DNA from: Roseiarcus sp963816065
GTDB taxonomy: Bacteria > Pseudomonadota > Alphaproteobacteria > Rhizobiales > Beijerinckiaceae
Assembly: GCA_963816065.1 (NCBI GenBank)
Contig: CAWFJG010000011.1
Coordinates: 1-64,000 of the forward strand
Direction of reading: 5' to 3'
Length of the DNA: 64,000 nucleotides
Shown: positions 1 through 8,918 of the stretch, piece after piece
Layout of the letters: each line of letters opens with the position of its first letter
How positions within the stretch are numbered: the stretch's first letter is position 1
Notes under the pieces: model-generated
Seen by the model: only the letters and a program-made list of their open reading frames with translations
Told to the model about the DNA's origin: nothing
Database searches by the model: none
Made by a program: the position numbers and the translations under genes

Positions 1-1
1 C

Positions 2-229
2 CAGGATCGCATTGTCGAGCTCTGGATGCGGGGCTGGGCCGTGCCCGAGATCGGGGCCGAGCTGGCGATGCCGGTCAATCGCGTGAGCGACGAGAAGTAC
101 AAGGCTCTGCGAAAGTTGGAGCATTACCTGCGCAGTCGCTGCGAGGAACTTGGAATTGGTCCGGTGGCCGTATCCGCGCTCGCGCAAGCGCAACGCGAGA
201 CGGCCTGTGCTTTCTCAAGCCGTCTGTAG
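2..229 (+). CDS. ECF-type sigma factor, C-terminal fragment (region 4)
   Basis: The gene is cut by the window edge and only about 75 C-terminal residues are visible. Reading starts at base 2 with QDRIVELWMRGWAVPEIG, followed by a helix-turn-helix-like stretch (IGAELAMPVNRVSDEKYKALRKL). This fits the second half of sigma-70 region 4, the helix that reads the -35 element, and the short basic tail seen in planctomycete ECF-like sigma factors. No anti-sigma gene follows; the next gene is convergent bcp. The family call rests on this short region only, so an unrelated HTH protein is possible. Confidence 0.5.
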   Translation, partial: QDRIVELWMRGWAVPEIGAELAMPVNRVSDEKYKALRKLEHYLRSRCEELGIGPVAVSALAQAQRETACAFSSRL

Positions 230-298
230 CCGAGGAACGAAGGCGGGCGGGTCAACCACCCAGAAACCTGGCGCACTCGACCTCGTTGACTGACGCCC

Positions 299-763
299 TC
301 ACTTCGCGGCCTTGAGGGCTTCGAGCACGGCGTCGGAGTGCCCTTCGACCTTGACCTTGGGAAAGATCTGTCGGACCACGCCCCTGGCATCGATGACGAA
401 GGTGGTTCGCTCAACACCCATGTATTTCTTGCCGTACATGCTCTTCTCTTTCCAGACGCCGAAAGCCTCGCAGACTTTTTTCTCGGTATCGGCCAGCAGC
501 GTGAACGGCAGCTCGTGCTTCTTGATGAACTTGCCGTGGGACGCGACGTCATCGGGACTGACACCGATCAACCTTGCGCCGGCCTTCTCGTAGTCCGCGA
601 ACGCGTCGCGAAAGGCACAGGCTTGCTTGGTGCAGCCTGGAGTGTCGTCCTTGGGGTAGAAGTAGAGAATCACCGGTGAACCTTTCAACTTGGAAAGGGT
701 CACTTTCTTGCCCTGCTGATCGAGCAGCGTGAAGTCCGGGGCGGGCTTGCCAGCTTCCACCAT
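299..763 (-). CDS. bcp: Thioredoxin-dependent thiol peroxidase Bcp (1-Cys/atypical 2-Cys peroxiredoxin)
   Basis: A cytoplasmic peroxidase of 154 residues, the normal length for Bcp/PrxQ, which reduces hydrogen and organic peroxides using thioredoxin. The AhpC/TSA fold is evident: APDFTLLDQQGK near the start, then FYPKDDTPGCTKQACAF with the peroxidatic Cys44 and the resolving Cys49 five residues later, as in the E. coli type. I chose the ATG at 763 (MVEAGKPAPDF), which gives the family's usual N-terminus; the frame stays open to 823 but the extra residues look unlike protein. It is a single gene, convergent with the sigma fragment and divergent from archease. Confidence 0.93.
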   Translation of the reverse strand: MVEAGKPAPDFTLLDQQGKKVTLSKLKGSPVILYFYPKDDTPGCTKQACAFRDAFADYEKAGARLIGVSPDDVASHGKFIKKHELPFTLLADTEKKVCEAFGVWKEKSMYGKKYMGVERTTFVIDARGVVRQIFPKVKVEGHSDAVLEALKAAK

Positions 764-987
764 GACTGTGGCTCCTTGGATCGAGGAAAAGTGAGACACC
801 GTGGCTGGAGCCTGAATCTTCACGGCTCCTTGTCGATTCGAGCACCCAGATAAGAAACGTCTTTTATCCGTAGACGCGACCCTGTTTTCGATCCGGCGGT
901 CGTTGCCGGAAAGACGAATTCCTCTTTCTTGAGATGGCTGGCCCGGCTTGGCCGCGGCTGTTGCTGGATCGATCGCGAGGCCTGCTC

Positions 988-1410
988 ATGGGACGGTCGG
1001 TAACGTTTGATCACACGGCCGATCTTGGCCTGAGGATTTACGCGACCGATCTGGCCGATCTCTTCCGCACAGCCGCCGAGGCTCTCTTCGACGTCATCGT
1101 GACCAATCGAGATCAGGTCGAGCCGCTGGAAAGTGAACAGTTCCATCTCGCCGCGGATTCAACCGACGCGTTGCTGCTCGATTGGCTGAACGAGCTGATC
1201 TTCCGCTCCGAGACCGGGCACCTCGTCTTCGGCCGCTTCGACGTCAGCGTTGATCCCGACGGCCGGTCGCTGACGGCACGAATCCATGGCGAACCGATCG
1301 ACCCCCAGCGGCATGGCCTGGACCATGAAGTCAAGGCGGCCACTCATCATGGGGTACAACTCGTTCACGATCAAGATGGCTGGGTGGCCGAGTTGATCCT
1401 GGACATCTGA
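988..1410 (+). CDS. Archease
   Basis: A 140-residue archease. The family helps the RNA ligase RtcB through its guanylylation cycle in tRNA splicing and RNA repair. Evidence is the opening F-DHTADLGLRI, the acidic DALLLDWLNELIF segment in the middle, and the C-terminal VKAATHHGVQ and W-AELILDI, which together form the conserved metal-binding surface (the Asp of HTADL and the C-terminal Asp). The start is the ATG at 988 (MGRSVTFDHTAD); an earlier in-frame ATG at 934 adds a non-conserved extension. No rtcB is visible nearby, so the usual partner must lie elsewhere. Confidence 0.9.
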   Translation: MGRSVTFDHTADLGLRIYATDLADLFRTAAEALFDVIVTNRDQVEPLESEQFHLAADSTDALLLDWLNELIFRSETGHLVFGRFDVSVDPDGRSLTARIHGEPIDPQRHGLDHEVKAATHHGVQLVHDQDGWVAELILDI

Positions 1411-1450
1411 GCGGAGCAGCCAGCCAGGTCAGTTCCGAGGCAGTTGCGGG

Positions 1451-2442
1451 CTATGCCAGAGTTTCCACGGCCAGCTCGTGTCGACGCAAGAATTCCTCAG
1501 CCTCGGAGCGGTCGAAGACCCCCGCGGTCGTTCCCACGGCCCGCACGCAGCTCGCACCCACGGCGCTCGCGAGCTTCAGGCAGTCCAGCTCGGATCGATC
1601 TTCCAGCAGGCCGACGATGTAGCCGGCGTTGAAGGCGTCGCCGCCGCCGGATCCGTCCACGAAATCCACGGGGTAAGCACCGACCCTGAGACTCTGCTCA
1701 TCGGAGACCGAGATCAGGCCGCGATCTCCCCGCGTGATCACCACACGGCGGGCGCCCATGTCATGGAAGATCCGGGCCTGGCGAACCGGGTCTTCCTCGC
1801 CCAGGATCAGCGTGGCCTCGTCGGTGTTGGGAACGAAGACGTCGGTGTGCGGCAAGACGGTGCGCAGAGCTTCCAGATAATTCCCGGGTCCCGGTGTGGC
1901 CACGTCCAGCAGCGTCCTCGTTCCGGACTTGCGGGCCCGGGCGAAACGCTCGGCAAGGCCGCCGGCGTCGAGCTCGGGAAGGATGAGGAAATAGCCGATA
2001 TGCAGCACGCGGGTGGGAGGATCGAGAACCTGGTCGATGTCCGCGGAGGTGAATTCGAGGTTGGCTCCCACGGAGTGAATGAACCGGCGATCCTCGCCGC
2101 GCACGTTGACGATCAGCGTCTGGCTGGTCGCGCGCGCGGGTCGATGCGCAGGGCCTTGACGTCCACGCCGTGAGCCACCAGGGTTTCGGTGGCAAAACGT
2201 CCCAAGATGTCGTCGCCGACACGGGCGCAGATGGAGACACCGACGCCCAGCCTGGTGAGGTCCACGGCGGTGTTGGCGGCTCCGCCGCCGATGTTGAGAA
2301 CAAGCTGATCGACCGGGACGAGCTCGCCCGCGCGAGGCAAGCGAGCGATCGGCGGCGTCAGATGATCGACGACCACCATGCCCGCGCAGGCGACCACGGA
2401 CAAGGCGGCGGAAGAAACAGCAGCTTTCGGAGGATTTGGCAT
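1451..2442 (-). CDS. PfkB/ribokinase-family carbohydrate kinase (frameshifted)
   Basis: A sugar or nucleoside kinase of the PfkB family, about 330 residues. The N-terminal half (ATG at 2442, MPNPPKAAVSS) contains the sugar-binding signature LNIGGGAANTAVDLTRLGV. The C-terminal half contains VDFVDGSGGGDAFNAGYI, the ATP/anion-hole signature with the catalytic Asp of G-GDAF. The halves lie in different frames; the shift is near 2130-2140 in a GCGCGCGCG run, and one base change restores IDPRA-ATSQTLIV. I read this as a sequencing or assembly indel. The substrate cannot be told from sequence. The gene is downstream of ftsH on the same strand, about 95 bases away. Confidence 0.85.
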
Positions 2443-2536
2443 GGACACGACTGTCGATTCCCCGCACGGGAGGGCCGCCGAACTGCTGGTGTCACCGCAG
2501 GGAAACCTGCGCGACGGCTGACGAACGACACGCCGA

Positions 2537-4533
2537 TCACGAGGGTTTTTCCGCGGAGGCGATAACGGGGTTGGGGTGGGCCCGGGAAACGGCATCTTGC
2601 CCGTTTGCGCACTCCCGCTTGCCGATCAGACCAGCGATCTCCGGTTCGGTCAAGACCTCGCGCTCGATCAACGACTCGGTGAGGCGCTCCAGCTCGTCGC
2701 GATGCTCGTCGAGCAGCCGGTAGGCGTGCTCGTCGGCCTCACGAAGAATGCGCGCGACTTCCTCGTCGATGATCTGCTGCATGTATTCGGAATGGTCGCG
2801 AGGCTCGGCCATCTCGCGCCCAGGAACGGGTGCTCGGACATCGACTTGAACGAAACCGGCCCGACGCGCTCGCTCATTCCCCACTGGGCCACCATCTTGC
2901 GGACGAGGCGGGTTGCTTGTTCAAGATCCATGGCGGCACCGGTGCTCAGATCGTCGTAAATCAGGCGTTCGGCCGCACGGCCACCCATGAGGGTGTAGAG
3001 CTTGGCCTTGATCTGGCTCTCGTTATGGCTGATGCGGTCTTCCTCGGGCATGAACTGGGTGACGCCCAGAGCCCGGCCGCGGGGGATGATGGTCACCTTG
3101 TGAACGGGGTCGGACCTCGGCGTGAGCCAGCCGACGAGCGCATGACCGACCTCGTGATAGGCCGTGGCTCGCTTGTCCTTGTCGGTGATGACCTCTTCCC
3201 GCTTGGCCCCCAGGATCACCTTGTCGAGTGCCGCATCGAGGTCGGCGGCGTCCACGGCCTGCTTGTCTTCGCGGGTTGCCAGGAGCGCGGCCTCATTCAC
3301 GAGGTTCGCGAGATCGGCCCCGCTCATCCCCACCGTGCTGCGGGCGATCTTGTCGAGATCGACGTCGAGCGCCAGGGGGACGTTCCGGGTATGGACCTTG
3401 AGGATCTCCAGACGTCCCTTCTTGGTCGGCAGATCGACCGTGACATGACGATCGAACCGGCCTGGCCGAAGCAGGGCAGGGTCGAGCACGTCGGGGCGAT
3501 TGGTTGCGGCCAGAACGATCACGCTTTCGCTGGGGGAGAAGCCGTCCATCTCGGTCAGGATCTGATTCAGGGTCTGCTCCCGCTCGTCATGACCACCGCC
3601 CAGCCCGGCGCCTCGGACCCGGCCGACGGCATCGATCTCGTCGATGAACAAGATGCACGGACTGTTTTCCTTGGCCGTCTTGAACATGTCGCGAACGCGG
3701 CTGGCACCCACGCCAACGAACATCTGGATGAATTCCGAGCCCGAGATCGAGTAGAAAGGCACGCCGGCCTCACCGGCGACTGCCCGCCCCAGCAGCGTCT
3801 TGCCGGTGCCCGGCGGACCGACCAGCAAAACCCCCTTGGGAATGCGGCCGCCAAGCCGCTGAAACTTCTCCGGGTTTTTCAGGAACTCGACGATCTCATA
3901 CAGCTCGCCCTTGGCGTTCTCGAGCCCGGCAACCTCCTCGAACGTCGTTCGCTGCTTCGACTTATCGTGCCGTTTGGCCGGGCTCTTGACGAAGCTGCCA
4001 AGAATTCCGCCGTCAAACTGGTCACGTGCTCGCCGCATCATCAGATAGATAAATCCCAAAAACAGAATCGTCGGCAGCAGGAGCATCAGCCAGACCAGCC
4101 CATTGGCCGAGTTCACCGGATTGGTCTCGATCCGGACCGGATCGGTGGCCTTGCTGGTCCCCTCGCGCAGCTTTTTGATGATTGGATCGATCGACTGGTC
4201 CGACGGGAAATAGGTGATGAACTTGTGCACCATCACGCTATTGGGGGACGTGCCGCTCTGATACGGCTTCTCCTCGCGCAGCTCGCCGCGGACCTCGTTG
4301 GCCTGGACCGACATTTTCTTGATATTGTTGCTCTCGACCTGGTCGAGAAACCAAGGATTGTAGTCCACCGCGGTCTCGGGCTTGGGCATGAACAGGTAGA
4401 AGATGATTGCGAAACCGCCGATCAAAAGCAGCCACAGCCAGGGGGGGGTAGGAGACCCACCGGAACCGTTTGACTTTCGCCCACTGGGTGTGGGCCGACG
4501 CGGCGTCTCCTGTTGCGGCGGTCGATTCTCCAT
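2537..4533 (-). CDS. ftsH: ATP-dependent zinc metalloprotease FtsH (frameshifted near C-terminus)
   Basis: A membrane-anchored AAA+ protease that degrades misfolded and short-lived proteins. The order is: Pro-rich cytoplasmic tail; membrane segment about 31-49; external FtsH_ext domain about 55-140; second membrane segment about 145-166; AAA domain with Walker A GPPGTGKT (239-246), Walker B CILFIDEID (293-301) and second region of homology (ATNRPDVLDPALLRPGRFDR); zinc motif HEVGH (460-464). After EHPFLG the frame is lost near 2818; one missing base (GGCCGCGAG expected) restores REMAEPRDHSEYM and the C-terminal helices ending at 2537. Residues such as DYNPWFLDQV and GELREEKPYQSG look planctomycete-like. 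FtsH is usually indispensable, so an error is likelier than decay. Confidence 0.95.
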
Positions 4534-4718
4534 GCGATCTCACTCAATTCCCGACGGCAAGTAGGTAAGTCTCAGCGTCATGCTGAATTTCAGCTCAGCG
4601 CGGCACGTTTCTCGTCGCACAACGTCAGCCGCAATAGAATTGTAGCTAAGATTCTCCAAAAGTTCAGGGGGAAAGTCATGAACCTGGGTCACTCCCGAAT
4701 TCCTGGTAAATTGCATGC

Positions 4719-6233
4719 ATGCGGGCGGCAGGAACACGAGCAACGACCAGGCTCTCCGAGGGCCTTGTCGTGAGACCCGGACGAACCGCGCTGGAAGCGA
4801 TCCTGAAGGGCTGTGGAATCTCCCTGACCTCGGATCAGATTGACTTGCTCTGGAGCTATCACCAGTCGCTCCGGACCGCGAACGACCGGCTCAATCTAAC
4901 GCGGATTCACAATTTCGAGAACATGGTTCTGAAGCATTATGCCGACAGCTTGCTGGTCCTGAAGTTCCTCGAGCTTCCCTCGCCGCTGATCGACATGGGT
5001 TCGGGGCCGGGGCTGCCCGGCATACCGCTGGCGATCGCCCGTCCCGAAACCCGGATGATCCTGGCCGAACCGCGTGGTGCACGTGCTGAGTTTCTGAGCG
5101 CGGTCTGCACCCAGCTCGGGCTCAGGAACGTCGAGATCTACGCGCACAAGGTGGGCTCGGACTATCCAGGAAGGGTTTCCGGCGTCATCACCCGCGCCGT
5201 GGGTACCATCGCCCAGACCCTCGAGCGCGTGGCCGCGTGCCTGGCTCCGGGCGGCCGGATGATCTTCATGAAGGGCCCGGACTGCGACCCCGAGATCGAG
5301 GCGGCCGGGCAGACGGCAGTGGAGTTTTTCCGGCTTGCCGCCGATCATGACTATCGAATCCCCGGCACACCTCATCAACGTCGCCTGGTGATGTACGAGC
5401 GGCTGACCACCGAGGCGCCCGTTAGCCCACGGGGACCGGCGAAGAGTCCCGGGCTCGACAGACCCCGGCGCGAGCTGTCGAGCGAGTCGAACCCGAGCTT
5501 CCGGCTCTTTCGCGACCTCCTGACCGGCCGGGGCGTCCGCAAGCACGGCCAGGCGCTGATTGCCGGTCCACGGATCATCGCCGAGGTTTGCGACCGGTTT
5601 CCTGGGCGGGTCGTGGCCTGGATCACAGACGACAGTCAATCGCCGCCGGCGGATGAGACGGTCGAGTGGTATCGCCTGAGCAAGCCGCTCTTCAAGGAGC
5701 TCGACGTCGCGGGGACGAGTTCGCCCCTGCTGCTGGTCAGCGTTCCGCCGCTGCCGGCCTGGTCGGACGACGAGCCCTGGCCGGAGGGCTGCACCCTGTT
5801 CATCCCATTCCAGGACCCGGAGAACGTGGGCGCCGTGATCCGCTCGGCCGCGGCCTTTGGTGTCGCGCGGGTCGTCCTCCTCAAGGAATCAGCGCACCCC
5901 TTTCATCCCAAGAGCAGCCGCGCAGCGGGCACCGCGCTCTTTCAGGTTCCCCTGCACGAGGGACCGTCGATCCAGGAGCTGGCCTCGCGGCAGGTTCCGC
6001 TGATCGCACTGGATAATTCGGGCCCGGAGCTGGACGAATCGCCCTTTCCATCCCGCTTCGGCCTGGTGGTCGGCGTCGAGGGGCCAGGACTGCCCGAGCG
6101 ACTGCGCCTGGGGCAGCGGCGGCGGATTCCGATCGCCTCAGCGGTCGAGTCGCTCAACGCCGCCACCGCCGCGGCTGTCGCCCTCTATGCCTGGTCGCGG
6201 CAGCGGGCCGCGGGGCTGCGAAGCGCGATGTGA
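4719..6233 (+). CDS. RsmG-TrmH fusion: 16S rRNA m7G methyltransferase joined to a SPOUT RNA methyltransferase
   Basis: A 504-residue protein with two RNA methyltransferase folds. Residues about 20-235 are RsmG (GidB): LNLTRI, the SAM-binding DMGSGPGLPG (92-101), RGARAEFL, ITRAVG and a C-terminal RRLVMYERL strand. RsmG makes m7G527 in 16S rRNA. After a polar linker (about 235-260), residues about 265-500 are a TrmH/SpoU protein with an N-terminal substrate-binding part and three knot motifs: FQDPENVGAVIRSAAAFG, VVGVEGPGLPERL, and IPIASAVESLNAATAAA. The second target is unknown (23S or tRNA 2'-O-ribose). The frame is open across the join with no sign of a shift. The start at 4719 is uncertain; GTG at 4770 is an alternative. 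Confidence 0.88.
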   Translation: MRAAGTRATTRLSEGLVVRPGRTALEAILKGCGISLTSDQIDLLWSYHQSLRTANDRLNLTRIHNFENMVLKHYADSLLVLKFLELPSPLIDMGSGPGLPGIPLAIARPETRMILAEPRGARAEFLSAVCTQLGLRNVEIYAHKVGSDYPGRVSGVITRAVGTIAQTLERVAACLAPGGRMIFMKGPDCDPEIEAAGQTAVEFFRLAADHDYRIPGTPHQRRLVMYERLTTEAPVSPRGPAKSPGLDRPRRELSSESNPSFRLFRDLLTGRGVRKHGQALIAGPRIIAEVCDRFPGRVVAWITDDSQSPPADETVEWYRLSKPLFKELDVAGTSSPLLLVSVPPLPAWSDDEPWPEGCTLFIPFQDPENVGAVIRSAAAFGVARVVLLKESAHPFHPKSSRAAGTALFQVPLHEGPSIQELASRQVPLIALDNSGPELDESPFPSRFGLVVGVEGPGLPERLRLGQRRRIPIASAVESLNAATAAAVALYAWSRQRAAGLRSAM

Positions 6234-6240
6234 ATGCCCT

Positions 6241-6753
6241 TCACTGCTTGTTCGCCTCGCCGACGATGTGGGGCAGTTCGGGCAGGATGATCCTGGTCAT
6301 GGCCAGCTCGACCGCGGCGCGGGAGCCGGGCATGACCAGGATCGGTACGCTGCCGATCAGCCCACCGACCGCGCGGCTGAGGATGCAGGCGGGGCCGATC
6401 TGGGCGTAACTCAGCATCCGGAACAGCTCGCCGTAACCCGGCAAGGGCCTGGTCAAGAGCGAGCAGACCGTCTCGAAGGTCTGGTCCCTGGGGCTAATTC
6501 CGGTTCCCCCGGTCACCAGAATGGCATCGACATTCGCTCGCGAGCTCAAGTCCAGCAGAATTGGTCTCATCTGGTTCGGCTCATCGGCGACGATCAGGCG
6601 CTCGACGATCCGATGGCCGGCAGCTTCCGCGAGCGAGACGATCAGGGCCCCGGAGCTGTCCGACTCGAGGGTCCGGGTGTCCGATACGGTCATGACCGCC
6701 AGATCGAGTGACGCGGGCGCGGACTGGCGATGTTCCGTGACAGCCTGGCTCAT
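6241..6753 (-). CDS. moaB: MoaB/Mog-type molybdenum cofactor biosynthesis protein
   Basis: A 170-residue protein of the MoaB/Mog fold, which adenylylates molybdopterin before molybdenum insertion. Seen motifs: LAVMTVSDTRTLESDSSG at the N-terminus, the nucleotide-binding ILVTGGTGISPRD, and the ending GSVPILVMPGSRAAVELAM. The start ATG at 6753 (MSQAVTEHRQ) has GGGGA just upstream; the longer open frame to 6882 is not protein-like. It is convergent with the RsmG-TrmH gene, with stops 7 bases apart. MoaB and MogA cannot be told apart reliably here. Confidence 0.9.
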   Translation of the reverse strand: MSQAVTEHRQSAPASLDLAVMTVSDTRTLESDSSGALIVSLAEAAGHRIVERLIVADEPNQMRPILLDLSSRANVDAILVTGGTGISPRDQTFETVCSLLTRPLPGYGELFRMLSYAQIGPACILSRAVGGLIGSVPILVMPGSRAAVELAMTRIILPELPHIVGEANKQ

Positions 6754-6932
6754 GGAGAGTTCCCCAAACGAAGAATCCTCGTGATCCAATTCGGCCGGAA
6801 TTTCCAGTGTAGCATGATGCCGGTGCTGACAGACGGCAGGTGGCCGACGGCATAGGGCCGTTTCATTTTTGGAGGAGGACAAGCATTGTGCGGCTCTTCT
6901 TGAGCTTCTTGGCGCAATGACTGTCCTTCAAA

Positions 6933-7180
6933 CTGGTTAAGCTGCGGTTTCAGGACTTCCAGCATGACGGGACGCAGTACGTTCTGCGGTTTTCGGAGAA
7001 GGGGGGCAAAAGCTGAGAGCTTCCGGTGCGGCACGATCTGGAAGGGCATATCTGGGCCTATCTCGACGCGGCGGGCATCGGGGCGGAAAATAAGGATCGG
7101 CCGCTATTCCGCTCAAGGGAGGACAAAACAAAGCGGCTGACCGGCAATCCGCTGACTTGCTTCAGGCGATTTGCACCATG
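6933..7180 (+). pseudogene. Tyrosine recombinase (phage integrase) remnant with an in-frame stop
   Basis: Translated in the frame starting at 6933 this gives LVKLRFQDFQHDG, then VLRFSEKGGKS, a TGA stop at 7014, then ELPVRHDLEGHIWAYLDAAG and RPLFRSREDKTKRLTGNPLT. This is the strand-rich region before the catalytic His-x-x-Arg box of XerC/XerD-like integrases; the box itself and the active-site Tyr are absent. There is no start codon or full domain, so this is a decayed scrap, not a gene. It marks the start of the mobile-element debris. Confidence 0.7.
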
Positions 7181-7587
7181 ATTCTTACCATGATTTGAGT
7201 GAGGTGTACTCAGTGGCACGCATGGTTTACATTCGGCAGATAAATCCACATACATTTTTGCATTTTACAACTGATGGGCCTTCGTTTCGCCTGCGTGACT
7301 ACTCACGGAGTCCGTATTCTCCTCCGAGGGAAGTTAAGCGGCAGAAACGGGGTAAACCCTCTCTGACCGCAGACGACATTCGAACGATGGCTGAACAGCC
7401 CGGCAACTACAATCTCGAACTCCCTGAATCGGGCAGGGACTTGAAGGATGTTGAATTCTGGCATAAAACAACGATTCACTATAATAAAATCTATTTATCT
7501 CTGGCTAAACCTTTGGTACAACACACATGCACGCACGCTAGAGCAACGGGCACGGAAACCATCCTTAGTCCCGAAGGAGTTCCGGCA

Positions 7588-8071
7588 ATGCGGAAGTGCG
7601 ATACGTACGAAGAGGTCGCAGCCTATCTGCTCGACCGCTTTGCGGCCGAGTTCGGACTCGACCGCGTCGAGGGGAAGCAACCGCTGCCGGGGCATGAGAC
7701 CGGCACGACATGGGTCATTGATGCGAAAGGGGTCCGCGAATCGGACGGTGCCACGATCATCGTTAAGTGCCGTCGCTACACGACCTCGAAGGCGAAGCAA
7801 GAGCAACTTGCCGCTCCTTGCCTACCGAATCATCGACACCAAGTCCGCCGGCGGGATTTACGTCAGCCCCCTCGGGCTGCAGAAAGGGGCGGTGAAAGTT
7901 GCTGCGGCGAAGAACATAGTCAATGTGCGATTAGACCCCGAGAGCACGACGCGGGACTTTCTACTTCGTTTCCTGAACACGATTCTGGCGGGGCTGTCCA
8001 ATAAGGTCGAATTCCGCGACGAGGCTTCATGCATCCTAGTCCGTCGCCAAGACAGCACGGAGGTGCCCTGA
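7588..8071 (+). pseudogene. Small restriction-endonuclease-like (Mrr_cat/PD-(D/E)XK) protein, frameshifted and with altered active site
   Basis: Starts at ATG 7588 (MRKCDTYEEVAAYLLD) with AAGGAG seven bases upstream, and would encode about 160 residues. It resembles the stand-alone restriction-endonuclease-like family (RVEGKQ, GTTWVIDAKGV, CRRYTTSKAKQEQL, AYRIIDTKSAGGIYVSPLGLQ). The catalytic segment normally reads VECRRY; here it is VKCRRY, so the catalytic Glu is Lys. The frame is also broken near 7815, where one extra C separates EQLAA from LAYRIID. Both changes suggest decay, though the frameshift alone could be an error. The open frame upstream (7171-7587) has no recognisable homologue. 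Confidence 0.65.
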
Positions 8072-8109
8072 AGGCACAAGTGGAAACGGGTGGAAACGGG
8101 GACGGGGTG

Positions 8110-8156
8110 GAAACAGGGACGCAACTAGTTATTGATTCTAGCTGCGTCCCCGTTTC
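8110..8156. repeat. REP-like imperfect inverted repeat
   Basis: Left arm GAAACAGGGACGCAACTAG (8110-8128) and right arm CTAGCTGCGTCCCCGTTTC (8138-8156) pair over 19 bases with two mismatches around a 9-base loop. It lies just 5' of the 38-bp repeats that flank a REP-transposase scrap, so it is probably a REP-type substrate or its relic. Directly before it are three short GGGTGGAAAC-like repeats (8083-8115). Confidence 0.6.
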
Positions 8157-8160
8157 TGCT

Positions 8161-8198
8161 CCGCGTCAAGAGTTAGGTATGGTGTCCCCGGAACTCCC
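8161..8198. repeat. 38-bp direct repeat, copy 1
   Basis: A 38-base sequence beginning CCGCGTCAAGAGTTAGGTAT and ending GGAACTCCC; it is identical to 8379-8416. The copies bracket the RAYT remnant. This copy is followed by repeated GGAACTCCCGG units up to 8220, which look like slippage products. Confidence 0.8.
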
Positions 8199-8220
8199 GC
8201 CGGAACTCCCGGAACTCCCG

Positions 8221-8352
8221 GCAGAATTGCGCCATGAGCTCGAGGTAGTGCTGGTAGTCTTCCTCACCGAAGAATGTCTCTTGTCTGGGGTTTCCCCGCT
8301 GGGTGACATGGTGGGGCATGCCAGGAGCTATCACACGTGCCAAACGAGCCAT
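8221..8352 (-). pseudogene. REP-associated tyrosine transposase (RAYT, Y1 family), N-terminal remnant
   Basis: Read from ATG 8352 on the minus strand it gives MARLARVIAPGMPHHVTQRG, then NPRQETFFGEEDYQHYLELM and AQFC, the start of Y1 REP transposases; PHHVTQRGN carries the metal-binding His-x-x pattern at the start of the catalytic core. The frame then runs into the GAGTTCCGG repeats and nothing of the catalytic Tyr region remains. It is therefore a 44-residue scrap. Confidence 0.75.
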
Positions 8353-8378
8353 GGTGGGAAACTAACCCGGCCACAACC

Positions 8379-8416
8379 CCGCGTCAAGAGTTAGGTATGG
8401 TGTCCCCGGAACTCCC
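8379..8416. repeat. 38-bp direct repeat, copy 2
   Basis: Identical to 8161-8198. It lies upstream (5') of the RAYT remnant's start codon. The pair suggests that the scrap and its flanks derive from REP-type recombination or from deletion between repeats. Confidence 0.8.
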
Positions 8417-8918
8417 CCGGGGCAGGGACCCCAAGTTATTGCAAGGCAGCCGCTTAAGCGTCCATTGGTGAAACGGCTGCCCCCCAGTGATTTCCGCTGA
8501 AACTATCTTGTGGGAGGAAGACAATCTGCAACATGTTATTTGGCAACTGGTTATGGCAACAAACAAGGTCGTCCTACTGTACACTATCTATGCTACTTGT
8601 GCTGTAAGCCTGATAGAATCTAGGGCTTACATCGCGAAAGAATTGCTCTTGACAGCAACACAATTACCCTAACATCATTCTTCAATCTGCCGCAACTCAT
8701 TGAAGTAATAGCAGTTATGAGATTCATGGCCTTATGTTTGGAGCGTACCAAGATAGTGATTGGACGAAGCGGCTTCGCCGCGGGATGGGGGGAGCGAGCT
8801 GGGTGGGTTGTGCAGACTGGGAGGAGGCTGGCCGTCGAGAGATTCTGGTGTGATACCTTGGGATTTCCGGCCGTTGTGGCTGGAATTCTTTGGTCCCCAC
8901 TCACGAAAGGGTATCACG
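8417..8918. other. Intergenic region, no gene seen
   Basis: No open frame here looks like protein. The only structure is a hairpin GGCAGCCG (8444-8451) / CGGCTGCC (8473-8480). The stretch 8500-8710 is AT-richer than its surroundings. It separates the RAYT debris from the recombinase/IS91 unit. Confidence 0.4.

Noticed and set aside
2668..4473. A 547-codon open frame opposite ftsH
   Set aside because: It is a shadow of the conserved ftsH gene in GC-rich DNA and shows no protein motif.
8071..8480. Short regular repeats considered as a CRISPR array
   Set aside because: Only two copies of the 38-bp repeat with a transposase scrap between them; no spacers of regular length and no cas genes.
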